A stretch of DNA of 64,000 bases, from assembly GCF_949628265.1 (NCBI RefSeq), contig NC_088787.1, forward strand, positions 20,698,501-20,762,500, read 5' to 3'. This document shows positions 36,598 through 47,264 of the stretch, piece after piece (the first letter of the stretch is position 1; every line of letters begins with the position of its first letter). This DNA comes from Cloeon dipterum (lineage: Eukaryota; Arthropoda; Insecta; Ephemeroptera; Baetidae). A model generated the notes under the pieces. The model saw nothing but the letters and a program-made list of their open reading frames with translations, did not search any database and had not been told where the DNA came from. The position numbers and the translations under genes were made by a program.

Positions 36598-36603
36598 CTT
36601 ATA
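36598..36603 (-). promoter_or_regulatory. TATA box of CCHamide-1
   Basis: TATAAG in the context CCTTATAAGGGGC on the minus strand lies 47 bases upstream of the chosen ATG (36,551). A start of transcription about 30 bases downstream (around 36,573) leaves a 5' UTR of about 20 bases and puts the ATG at 36,575 outside or at the edge of the mRNA. The flanking 100 bases are strongly GC-rich. Confidence 0.6.
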
Positions 36604-37394
36604 AGGCCGCTCTCGGCCGGCGCCGCGCAAGCGTCCCCTCTAGGCCGCCCACCGTCACCGCCGCGCGGCGCCGCTCAACGCACGCACACACGCACGTAAG
36701 GGACGCGGCGGCCGCCGCTGCCGCTGCCGCCGGTGACGGATTTTTCATTTTTCAACTCTGCTCGTCGTTGCTTGACACGGCGTGCTGGCATTTGTTTTAA
36801 TTAAGCTGCTTGACACGCACGCGTGCAATTTATGTCTCTAATTTTTTTTCAGCTCAATAGGCTGGGCGTATGCCGCCCGCAATTTCGGATCTTCGTCATT
36901 TTTTTCAGCATGACGTCAGGGCGGAAATTCGGAGGAAAAATTATCGAAGAAATTTTAAAATATAAAACTATACGTATACATAATCTTTCATATTTTAATT
37001 CAATTTTCATCACACATTTCAGGATGCTTTATGAAAGAATAGATTTTGGAACTTAATTTGGGCATTTTTTCTAATGACAAATGAGTAATAGATACAAATA
37101 ATGTCTCTTTTGATAAATGATGAGTTAAATATTGAGAAAAATTATCTTGCACTTCCTCATGCTGTTAAGAAGTTGTTTGGGCCCTTCAGGCTGCATTAAC
37201 TTAATGTACTTACATGAATATTAATGTAAAGCAAAGTGAAGCCTGCAGAGGATTGTTAATTACCATTCGCACGAAACAATTAACTGTATACTAATTCCTG
37301 AACAATAACTTACGAAATTGTGCGAATCTCCACTCTACCATTCTTCCTCTTTGCGACTGTTGCGACTATCTGCAACACAGCTATACCAAAATAC

Positions 37395-38039
37395 ATGATT
37401 AGTGCCCTCCGACCCCTTAGCTTACAGCCCGCAGAACTGGAGCGGCCTCCTGGCCTCGCCGAGCCTTCTCGCTGCCGCCGAGCCATCCCTCTAACTCATC
37501 GTCGCGGCGGCTGCCTCTCACGATCAATCGTCTCTCAGTTATTGATAATTAATTCTTACTATTTTGCTCTAATTCCTTCATCGGTCAGAAGGGCCCAAAC
37601 AAGATCAGTCGAACTAAGATTTACTTGTAAACAATTGATAAGTCCCGGAGCCAATCTTAATTATTCAGCGTCGAGGGCCACGCGAGGCCGCAAGCCGAGA
37701 ATAATCAGGACATGCCGCGGTGATATCACTTTAAATAGCTTTAGTTATTATTCAATGAGCTTTGAGACAGAAAAAGGCTGCTCCTTAAGTGAGCCTTTAA
37801 TTAATGATGAAATATTCAGGTTCCTTTATCGTTTAAGTATTCCTTTAATTATATTGCTGGTCAAGAGAAAGACAAACAGCGGAGATTTGGGCTTAAAAAC
37901 TAGGTTGTTTGGTTTATTATTCAGAGTGACTCTAACAGAGAGAAAAAGACTTTCAATCGCGAAATTGGCCATAATTACGTTACTGAAGTTAAGTTACGCG
38001 GACGAGACTTTGAAAATAAAAGATAAATTCTTACTATGA
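37395..38039 (+). CDS. Unrecognised 214-codon open frame
   Basis: From ATG 37,395 to TGA 38,037-38,039 the frame is open for 214 codons, and it stays open upstream to 37,320. This is the longest frame in the window not explained by a known gene. A good acceptor (pyrimidine-rich then CAACACAG) ends at 37,380. The product is basic (Arg/Lys-rich), with LYRLSIPLIILLV as its most hydrophobic stretch and no motif I recognise. The first half is GC-richer than the second. It could be an exon, a conserved regulatory block that happens to lack stops, or chance. Confidence 0.2.
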   Translation: MISALRPLSLQPAELERPPGLAEPSRCRRAIPLTHRRGGCLSRSIVSQLLIINSYYFALIPSSVRRAQTRSVELRFTCKQLISPGANLNYSASRATRGRKPRIIRTCRGDITLNSFSYYSMSFETEKGCSLSEPLINDEIFRFLYRLSIPLIILLVKRKTNSGDLGLKTRLFGLLFRVTLTERKRLSIAKLAIITLLKLSYADETLKIKDKFLL

Positions 38040-38264
38040 CTGGCAAGGCAAAAGAGGGGCAAGAGGCGCAGGAGAGATGCTGCTCGGCAGAGGCCAGGAA
38101 ACCGTCTGCGGACCGAGCCGGCGAATGCCACCTCGACGCTCGGGGGGTGGTGTGACGCCGCTTGGGGTGTCACGTGCCAGCCAGAGATGGGAAAATTACA
38201 GTTTGGGGCGCCAAAGTTACTTTAGGTTAAACAGTGCTCGCTTATCGTTTAAGGAAAGATAAAG

Positions 38265-38392
38265 AAAGACCAATTTTATACATAAAACGGTGTAGTTCTT
38301 GGGTAGCGGCCGGAGCGTCCGGCGGCCGCGCGCTGCGCCTTGGGTCTGCAGGCGCATGTTGGGGCAAATCAGGCCGAGTCGTGTCACGACAG
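38265..38392 (+). repeat. GC-rich repeat family 2, copy 2
   Basis: A 128-base match, in opposite orientation, to 28,022-28,142. It contains the GC-rich stem GGCCGGAGCGTCCGGCGGCC, a CTGCAGGCGCATG block and the terminal palindrome GTCGTGTCACGAC. Two copies 10 kb apart in one window imply a dispersed family. Confidence 0.7.
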
Positions 38393-38932
38393 CGACAAAA
38401 CTACCTACTGCATCATTCACTAAACCCAAAAATTACCTGAAAATTCCTCTGATCCTTTTTTCTTTATTTAACGATTTGTTTTCTAATCTCTTCATTGAAT
38501 TATAATTGCAATAATAGTTCTAAACGGATTATTTTGGAACAAAAACCAACCAACTCCCCTTCCGACTCGACTGCTTCTCAAGGAAAAAATTTTTAAACAT
38601 AAGATGACTACAGGGGCTAGCCAACGATAAGGAAGAAGGAACGAATGACATGACGATTACTTAAGTTTTATTTAGTAAATCTATGGTATTTACAGGGTTT
38701 AGCTTTTTAATTAAGAAAATAGGTCAAAATATATACAAACAGACAATTTGCACAGTCACATAAATTCATCAAAATTGCAGACAAATAATTTGACCAAGTC
38801 GGTTTCACTTTCAAAAAACTACTTTCCGCTTCAATTTTTTAAGTAGTGGGGAATATTTTCGCAAATTTTACATATTCGAAACATGGACATAGTGAGATTT
38901 ATATTACAATAAAATTGTGTTAAAATCTTTTT

Positions 38933-40903
38933 GAGCAGTTATTTGCGAGATTGGAGGTCGATTGGACGCGATTTTTCAGCGTGGAAATTTTTAGGTGGCA
39001 GTCATATTTGCTTAAAGTACTTCTTAATAGATGGTGAAATTCCAAATTTGAAGCTCGGGAATGGGGGCGTTCCCTATTTTTTCGGTATCTCAAAAATACC
39101 CGAAAAACGAATTGTGTTAATGAATTCTAAACTGCAACTCTTGACTGCATTGAGGTATCACCTTAAAATTTTCACTGCCCAACCTAGTTTTTGATCCTGA
39201 ACAACTTTTACATTTACAAAAAATTCGCAGGTCGAAGGTCAAGGTCACCTTTTGCGACCTTTTTTTGAAAATTCAAAATTAAGGGATGATAGCCCCCTAC
39301 GATTTTTTTGGGGTTCAGGGCTGAAATGTAGCCCGTGAAATTCTACACAAGTACACCAAGTTTCATAGGTGCAATCGCGATACTTTTGCTGCAATTCGAA
39401 TTTGAAGTTTGAAAACCTGCTCGAGGCCGCTTTACCGCGCATGCACTTTGAGCGGCGAGTTCGCCTCTTGTTCGTCAAGTTGATTTTTTTCGCATTTCAC
39501 TTGCTTAGAAACACCAAGAGGGCCTAGGGTAGACCAAGGAAGGTCAAAATCGACCTTCAGGGTCTGTCCCTGACGTGACCCTGAGATACAAAATTTCTAA
39601 AATTTCCAATTTCATCGAACTTGGTGTCTTTTTATAGGTTTTCACCAATGTACAGCTCAAATATACAGCCAAAACTGCCGAATGAAAATCCTGAAACATG
39701 TTCTTGAAATAATTGGGGTACTAGCCAAAAATCCAGACGTTAAAAATGGTCAAATTTTGAAATCTTTAATTTATGATATGATTCTTCTGTTTTGTACACA
39801 CAAAGTTCATATTGAGTGTTAAAAATTAACGATTGTTTTTTTTTAAAAAGTGAAAATATTTATTTTGAGCAAATAACAAAAAAATTACATGTTTAAAATT
39901 TTTTATTTGAAAAAGAAAGGAAACAAAAATTTTTGGTTTTTAAAAGTAGCTTATTTGCCAGTGCATTTAATAACATTTTTTCATAGTATTAAGCATAAGA
40001 TCCTTTATTATCAACACATATTATGAACTTCATGTGTGCAAAATAGAAGCAACTTTTCATAAGTTTAAGATTTTAAAATTTTGACCATTTTGCACATCAC
40101 GTCTGGATGAATGTCTACCACAATTACTTCAAGAACCGGTTTCAGGATTTTTATTCGGCAGTTTTGGCTGTATATTTGAGCTGTACAGTGGTGAAAACCT
40201 ATAAAAAGACACCAAATTCGATGAAATTGGAAATTTTAGAAATTTTGTATCTCAGGGTCACGTCAGGGACAGACCCTGAAGGTCGATTTCGACCTTCCTT
40301 GGTCTACCCTAGGCCCTCTTGGTGTTTCTAAGCAAGTGAAATGCGAAAAAAATCAACTTGACGAACAAGAGGCGAACTCGCCGCTCAAAGTGCATGCGCG
40401 GTAAAGCGGCCTCGAGCAGGTTTTCAAACTTCAAATTCGAATTGCAGCAAAAGTATCGCGATTGCACCTATGAAACTTGGTGTACTTGTGTAGAATTTCA
40501 AGGGCTACATTTCAGCCCTGAACCCCAAAAAAATCGTAGGGGGCTATCATCCCTTAATTTTGAATTTTCAAAAAAAGGTCGCGAAAGGTGACCTTGACCT
40601 TCGACCTGCGAATTTTTTGTAAATGCAAAAGTTGTTCAGGATTAAAAACTAGGTTGGGCAGTGAAAATTTCAAGGTGATACCTCAACGCAGTCAAGAGTT
40701 GCAGTTTAGAGTTCATTAACATAATTCCTTTTTTGGGTATTTTTGAGATACCGAAAAAATAGGGAATGCCCCCATTCCCGAGCTTCAAATTTGGAATTTC
40801 ACCTTCTATTAACAAGTACTTTAAGCAAATATGACTGCCACCTAAAAATTTCCACGCTGAAAAATCGCGTCCAATCGACCTCCAATCTCGCAAATAACTG
40901 CTC
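38933..40903. mobile_element. 2-kb foldback element: two long inverted arms around a 200-base loop
   Basis: The arms (about 38,933-39,815 and 40,018-40,903) are reverse complements. Paired positions keep a constant coordinate sum (79,836) across the outer 700 bases, so there is almost no net indel. Similarity is very high outside and decays toward the centre. Each arm carries the same two open frames: one starting inside the outer end (38,940-39,194 + and 40,642-40,893 -, about 83 residues, containing DFSAWKFLGGSHICLKY) and one in the reverse sense (39,245-39,478 - and 40,358-40,591 +, 77 residues, containing RSKCMRGKAASSRF). Flanks share only T-runs, so no target duplication is claimed. It may be a foldback transposon or an inverted duplication, and any transcript would form long double-stranded RNA. 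Confidence 0.85.
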
Positions 40904-42590
40904 TTTTTACAAAAATAATTTCTCGTGCAGTGTGAACTATGTGGTCGGTCAGTTAGTGCCTAGATTCAGTTTAAATAATGACAAAGTCTTGATTTGATCA
41001 GGTCTGTAAAAATATGAAAAATAAACTGGACGCTTTCTACACCAGATCCACCTTCAGACTTAGATTTTATGGCACCAGCATGCATTTGCTCATCTACGAC
41101 GCCGAATTTACGTCAGGAAATTTTGAATCGCGTGAGTAGAAATTAAAAAACCCGACGGCGTCAAAGAGCGGCATCCGCGGTTGCCACAAGGGAAAGCGTT
41201 TGCCACAAGCGCCGCCTGCTCAAGGAGGCAGGTATGCAACCCACGCATCAAACGAGACCGTGAACCCAAACCCCCAGCCATTAGAAAACCGGGGAATGAA
41301 TAAACCTAATTATCTCTTCTTGATTTCGGGGGCGTAGATCAATGTTACTTAACGCTGTTTGTGACAAAAGAGAGACAGGATTTAGAAGCCTCACAAGGTG
41401 GACGTTTCAATTAGTATTCCTTTCATACGGAGATTACCGGAACCTTTATGTTAAAAGCCAATCTCGGAAGAGGAAATTTAATTTTAAATTATCAAAGTTT
41501 GGCAGCTGTTTTAAAAGTCGTGCGTCTTGTCAAATCACAGTTGATACAAATACATAAGTCATTCGTCACAGCTGTTTTTTTTTAAATTAAAGAAGAATGA
41601 AAAGCATGGCAGGTGTGTCGTGTTAACGCATATATATCTATTTGTGAAAAAGACTGACTTCCAGTTCTGGTCAACCATTGCAGGTTGGTCGATAAAAAAA
41701 TCCGGACCTATTTGAAACATTAAAAAAAACAGGTTCTCAATGAATTTTTAATTTTCTGTGCATGGGACAGAAAGAATTTGTGCGAAGATCATCCTTAATA
41801 GAACCTAGCTTGTATAGATTTCATGGATTAAGACAGAGAAAGTTCCTTTTTAAAAATCTCAAGACAAAAGAACAACCAATTTTAGCTATTTAAATAGAAT
41901 ATGTTTGTTAAAAAACTTCTGAAAGGATCTTCCTCTAACCAAAACTTTTTCTTAAAAAAATGAATCTTTTATTTAAACAATGAATGAAAGCTTCAATAAA
42001 AGCTAAAAGTGTATAACAGTCAAGATAAATACATGGATATCACCTTTCCCTACTCGTTTTGCTTTGGCGTGTAGAGACAGAGTTAAATTGTTCCTTTCAC
42101 AGTTGAGGAAATGATAGAAGTTATAATTGGTTTATAGCAGAAAATGAGCACTCTCAGTCCTCTCGCGCGCATAAGTGTAAACTGAATAATACCAAATTAA
42201 ATTTAAAATACTTGCAAATTATACTAAAAACGGTTGACTGAAAAACACCTAAATTGGCTAAGAACTGAATCGTCTAAAACTGCGACTAATATTATTCATT
42301 TTAAAATATCTAAAAACGCTGAATATTTTTCAAAGATTCAGATCTCCCTTATGTTAAGTCAATCTCGAATCTCGGAAGAGGAAAATGTATAAATCAAAGT
42401 CTCTCGTGTGTTCTGAGAAGTCGCGTGTCTTGTCTTTGTCTTGTGCATTACGCATAACTTTTGCGATGCACGAGATTCCAAGAAGCCAAACGCATAATTT
42501 TCCGACTGCACCGCGTGAATTCGGTGAGACTTTTCCTCGTCGACCCGATTAACCGCGACCGCCAGAGGTGTTCACGTTAAAAGCTTTATT

Positions 42591-42636
<46 letters not shown>

Positions 42637-45160
42637 AAAAGTTTCTTTTCAGCTTTTCAACGAATGGCTATGGGTCGAGAGCAGGGCAAATGAACCTGTT
42701 GAATATTGCAGCAGCAGCGCGCAACACCCTTTCGGCGCCACGCGTGTGCAATGCGCAAATGAATAATTTGTGGATCCCTTTAAGATAGCATGCTTAGCAG
42801 GCATTACAGCCTCGTAATTCTCCGAATCGTTCGCTCCTATGGGTGCTGGTTATGCGCGATTAATTCGACCCGCGTGCACACACGTGTGCGGTTTCCATTG
42901 TGCGCAAACTTTGGCCCGGCCGGGCGACGACTTTCCGCCTTCATTAAATGCGTTCTTTGTGCAACTCACACTCACGCTGTTAAACTGGTTTTCATTGCTT
43001 TGCAACTTTTGTCTGATGCAAGTAAAAACTTTTGCTCTTTGAATTGCTAAATTTTGTTTATTTGTGAACGAATAATAATTATGTCGATCGAATTCCAATT
43101 GTTTGCATTGGTGGTAACAAAATATTATGTAAAAAGTTTGCAAAAACTTTGGAATCCAAACTCTCTGCTCTTTTGGAAGGGAAACGAAAATAAATATCGC
43201 AGCTGTTAAAACAAAAATCAAACGTGGGTGCAAAGTGAATAAAAATTTGAGGAAAATTTATGATCGTGGTATTTTTTAAAACAACAAGCTATGCCGTGGC
43301 ATGAATTTCTTTTAACACATACATGAGTTAGAAAATCAATAATTTTATCACTCTGTATATTTACAAACACATTGAGCTCTCACTCAACTCAAGCTGGAGT
43401 GATAGGATTTTTACAAAGAAAAACCATGACATGCGAATCTTGTAAACATACGGTTTGGCAGCGAAGAATCCAATTTTCGTTGATCGTAGAAGGGGCGCTG
43501 AAGAAATCCTAGCGAATATCTACTTAAAGGAAATTTTGAGATGAGAGTCGAATAGTGTGTGGTTTTTGCATATCTGACGGTTGCAAGCCGAGATTTGGCA
43601 ATAAAAACCATGTGATTCGATCATGTTAAAAAATTGTGTTTTATTCAGTATTAAAGTTGGATTTCTCGAAAACGGAGGTGAACAACACACTAAAATTTGC
43701 ACACGACGGTCATAAGTTCTTCGGGATTGTTTTTATGAGCATTTTAGTTCCTTAAATAAAATAATTGGGCTTAATACTTACGAAAAACACAACAAATTAT
43801 CTAAGCTTAATTCTGTTTATAATTTATGTTATTTTCAGAAAGCTCGTCGAAAGTAATAAAAAACACACCTTGTTTAAGAAATTAGCGTCTAAAAATATCC
43901 CATAACAAATACAAATTCCAGGATTTTTTTAGAACAGAAAAAGAATGAAAGACGCGCGCAAGTAATAATATGAACTTTTAAATACATTGTATTTATCCTG
44001 AATTAATTAGCCCTTGGCTGAGCCATTCGATAATTTTAGAATTGTATATTTCAATTTTTAAAAACTAAAAGATATTGAATACACAGGTTTAACCTTTAAA
44101 AAAACTGAGTAGAGTCATACAGATTTTCTTACATTTGAAAAGCACTGGTTGGAATTATCATTGAAAAAAGCTTTTGAAATATAAAAATAAATTCGAATTT
44201 AATCGCACTTCTTTCTTAGAGCAGGCACTCTTTTGCAAGATAAATCAATGTGAGAAATTAGATATAATTAAAATTTTGAAAAATATAAATTTTAATGTTT
44301 ATGCAAAAAATGAGATTTAAATATAACATATAAAATGACTTTGCTCGTTGAATAAAGACCTGAAATTCTTTCTAGAAGAAACAATGAAGAAATTCTGTAC
44401 CTTGCTATATTTGTTTACCGTTGCCTAAAGTTATGAAAAGTTTGCAAACACATATATTATAATCTCTAGAATATCTGACATTATCTTTCTTTCTTTCAAT
44501 AAGTGTCATACATTTTGGAAAGCATTTGATCGGAGGAATAAAAATTGTGAGAATTTACAGTTAATGTACTAATATACTGAGCTTAATTATAGGAATGCAG
44601 TCCGTGCTGCCGGTGACAGCTAACTGAGAGTCAATGACAATACAGTGTTATTCAATCCACACGCGTTTAATATTTATATAATAATTCCACTGTCAGCGGG
44701 CCAGTGCATTAAGGGATGCAAGGCTGGCCGTTTTGGAATGTGCATGGCCGCTGTGGTCCGGTACAAGGTGTAATTGATTAATTACACCGTTAATTACGCG
44801 CCCGCATTCATGTGGGTGTGAGGTGCAAACCGAACAGACGGGCTTTGCGATGTTTACTCCCTGCTATGCGGCAACTTTTGAGGTCGCTGATAAAAATTTA
44901 TGACGCCCCTTTGTGTCTCCCGTTCTAACGTGAAAATTGCGGGTTATTTATAGAGCAGAAAAAATGCGCTTTTATGAGAGTCGGAAATTTATTTATCTCG
45001 GCGTAAAAAGTCATTTAAACACCGTCTTTTCTTCAATCCATTCTCGTTGGTCTTGTGAGCCGCCTGTGAAAACGTCTAACTGGCCGTCGGGAATAAATTC
45101 CGACCATGATGCCTTTAACGACTAAAGGCAACGACAAAATTCGAATTAATTCATATACTT
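40904..45160. other. Gene-poor AT-rich region
   Basis: No gene was established. It contains a (GA)n microsatellite (42,596-42,634), a possible relic exon at 41,014-41,131 (ATG to a CGTGAGT donor), GC-richer patches at 42,640-42,990 and 44,600-45,100, and a near-palindrome GGTGTAATT-GATT-AATTACACC at about 44,767-44,788 followed by further TAATTA motifs. The latter could be homeodomain-factor sites, which is speculative. Confidence 0.45.
42596..42634. repeat. (GA)n microsatellite
   Basis: About 19 uninterrupted AG/GA units, bounded by TTTAGAT on the left and ACAAAAG on the right. Confidence 0.97.
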
Positions 45161-45161
45161 G

Positions 45162-45368
45162 TACAATCTGGACTTCGGTTCAAAATAATTTTTGTCTGGT
45201 CGAGCCAAATTATTAAGAAAAAATTCCTATAGAGAAAAATTCCACCAGTAATTAATAATTTTACTCCCGAAAACATAATTATATATATATATATATACAT
45301 ATATATACAATTTTTTCTTAATAATTTGGCTCGACCAGACAAAAATTATTTTGAACCGGAGTCCAGAT

Positions 45369-45372
<4 letters not shown>
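45162..45372. mobile_element. TA-flanked element with 63-65-base terminal inverted repeats (Tc1/mariner-type MITE candidate)
   Basis: The left arm (45,161-45,225) and right arm (45,309-45,373) are reverse complements with one mismatch (ACTTCGG against ACTCCGG in the same sense). The element proper would run from CAATCTGGAC (45,164) to GTCCAGATTG (45,370), with TA on each side, as expected for a Tc1/mariner target duplication. The 83-base centre has no coding capacity and includes a short (TA)n. A long (TA)n tract adjoins on the right. Confidence 0.65.
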
Positions 45373-45373
<1 letters not shown>

Positions 45374-45447
<74 letters not shown>

Positions 45448-45475
45448 CTTGTACAATATATATATATATATATAT
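45374..45475. repeat. (TA)n microsatellite
   Basis: About 72 bases of TA, then ATTACTTGTACAAT, then another short TA tract. ACTTGTACAAT also precedes the MITE at 45,158, so the phrase is repeated on both sides of the simple repeat. Open frames of alternating Tyr and Ile across it are artefacts. Confidence 0.95.
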
Positions 45476-45810
45476 ACACAATTTTTGCTTCTTATGTGGC
45501 AGAGATGTATTTTATTGGTTTGTTTTTTATGGCCAAAGAAAACACCGCGTTGCGTTTCAGTAGTCATTTTTAAAGTAATTTCATAAGTAAAAATTAAAAC
45601 AGTCATGAAAAGAGACAATTAAATATGAATATAAATTGTATTGATATCGGCAAATCATAAATAAGGAAGAAAACATATCTTTTAAAAATTTGAAAGTCAT
45701 TAAGTTTAATAACACTCTGGGAGTTTACACCCCAGGAGTTTTTTTTATTTTCCAATTCAATTGCAATCTTTTTTTGTGTTTCTTTTACAAAAACAAGTCA
45801 TCGTTGAAAA

Positions 45811-47072
45811 TTAGATGCTAGTCATAAGTGTGATCCATTCTCTGAAGTACGAGACTCGGGTAAAAACATTTGGGTCGTAAGTTGCACATTCTCTCACAAA
45901 TGAAGTGATCCCGACCAAGATGCCGTCGACAAACAAAGGTCCACCGCTGTCGCCCTAATTCACGCAAAATGTATCATATGATGTATTAGAATATCGCAAT
46001 AGATGAACATGCGTGACGGTTAGAAAATGAATCAATGAGAATTTTTCACTTTTCCTCTACTCTTTAAAATCAGAAAAACGCCTGATTTAAACCTACTGCC
46101 TAACTATAGAAGATAATTTTCCTTACATAACAAGTGCTGACGTATACATCATTGCCCCCAGCGCAAATGTGGCTTGGGATGATAATGTTTATGTAAGCTA
46201 ATTTGCACACAAGTTGATTCCAGATTCGAACCTGAGCCTTTCGCAGACCGTCGTCATATGAAGACTGTTAAAAGTAATATATGATTACTAGAAATCGCGG
46301 TAGTGATGGATGCACATGCCTCGGTCCAGCCCCATCCAACTATGGTTCCCGAGGATCCGGCTGGTGTCACTTCGTATTTTTTAGGCAGAACAGCGGGTTT
46401 CTTGTCCGCATTGAAAGTGAAAGGAGGGTTCACCTGCGTGCGTGGTGTAATCAATTTTTGTTTATCGTTTTCTAGTATGAATTGGGTTTTTACCTCGAGG
46501 ATTGCAATGTCATTTGTTAGACGCTCTCGGCTATAGTTTTCGTGCCTCATGATCTTTATTATCTTATGTTGTGCTCCATATTTGTAAGCCACATTTCCAA
46601 CTGTGACAGTCAAGTCTTCTAAACGTTTGCTTGAATCACAGGAAAATTACGTTTTATTTTCTTGCTAAAAAAATGGTATTTTAAATTACTCGAAGCAGTG
46701 AGCGGCGGTCAAAACATATTTCTTGCTGATTATTGATCCACCACATAGGAAACGCCAGAACAAAAAGCGAAAGTGCATAATTGCTACCTATATGAACAGA
46801 AAACACACACAAATTAAAATGTATTTCCAAGTTAATTCTGGTCATGCACCAACCATGCTTGGGAATTCTGTCGCGTGCACGCTTTTCCCGCCATAAATTT
46901 TTTCACTTCTCTCCACGTTGTTCGTTGTGCGTGGTTCGACTCCCTCTGAAGAAGTTGTGCATGCATAGAAACTTATTAATATTATTTATTTTCTTTATAG
47001 CTCACTTGAAAGGAGTACGACAAGCAAAACCGACAGCAATATCAGCTTATAAGCGCAACAAGGGGAGTGCAT
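45811..47072 (-). CDS. Secreted chymotrypsin-like serine protease (SP1)
   Basis: An S1-family endopeptidase, probably secreted as a zymogen. Exons: 47,006-47,072, 46,854-46,945, 46,690-46,787, 46,494-46,629, 46,320-46,433, 46,127-46,264, 45,811-45,954; phases 1,0,2,0,0,0; 262 residues. Signal peptide KLILLSVLLVVLL; activation site EK|IYGG (Tyr where IVGG/IIGG is usual); LCGGSII; TAAHC (His57); TNDIAILE (Asp102); GWGWTE; GDSGGP (Ser195). The residue at position 189 is Ser (STCYGDSGG), which favours chymotrypsin-like specificity; the other four intact paralogues have Gly there. Intron 5 has a GC donor (GAG|GCATGT). It is the most diverged member of the array, and an in-frame splice from an upstream relic exon could alter its N-terminus. 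Confidence 0.85.
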
Positions 47073-47128
47073 TGTCTGAAAGTGTAAAAAACTTAATTTT
47101 AGTAAAATAGTACATTTAAATACGTTAC

Positions 47129-47264
47129 CGCTCCGTTCATGCCCAATGCTGAACCACCTCTGATTGAAACAGCAATAGTGTCTGTATCTTTGTATTTTTC
47201 ACAAAGTACCTCTGATATAGCCTTTGAAATGTTTGTTACACAGTTGCTGAAACCGCCATACAAC
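47129..47264 (-). pseudogene. Stray serine-protease exon upstream of SP1
   Basis: A 136-base open segment with an acceptor (ATATAAG|G) and donor (GCG|GTAACG). It encodes GGFSNCVTNISKAISEVLCE followed by KYKDTDTIAV and GGSALGMNGA. By eye this resembles the exon preceding GDSGGP in the array (NGPLSETINKVTIEIRDQAI...C-EEAY in SP6), with the later cysteines lost. No other protease exons lie around it on the 5' side. The donor can join a 53-base intron to an acceptor at 47,076 just before the SP1 ATG, keeping frame (GA|TMHS). A degenerate duplicate is the simplest reading; a real alternative 5' exon of SP1 is possible. Confidence 0.45.

Larger units (their letters stand above)
36610..38932. other. 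Intergenic region upstream of CCHamide-1
   Basis: It begins with a GC-rich block containing CCG and CGCACACA runs (36,610-36,740). It holds the unusually long open frame 37,395-38,039 (+) and repeat family 2 copy 2. No known protein family was recognised. Confidence 0.5.

Noticed and set aside
36384-36800. 138-codon plus-strand frame across the CCHamide-1 first exon and promoter.
   Set aside because: Shadow of the GC-rich signal-peptide exon and promoter on the other strand.
45227-45586. Open frames of alternating Tyr and Ile.
   Set aside because: They are translations of the (TA)n microsatellite.
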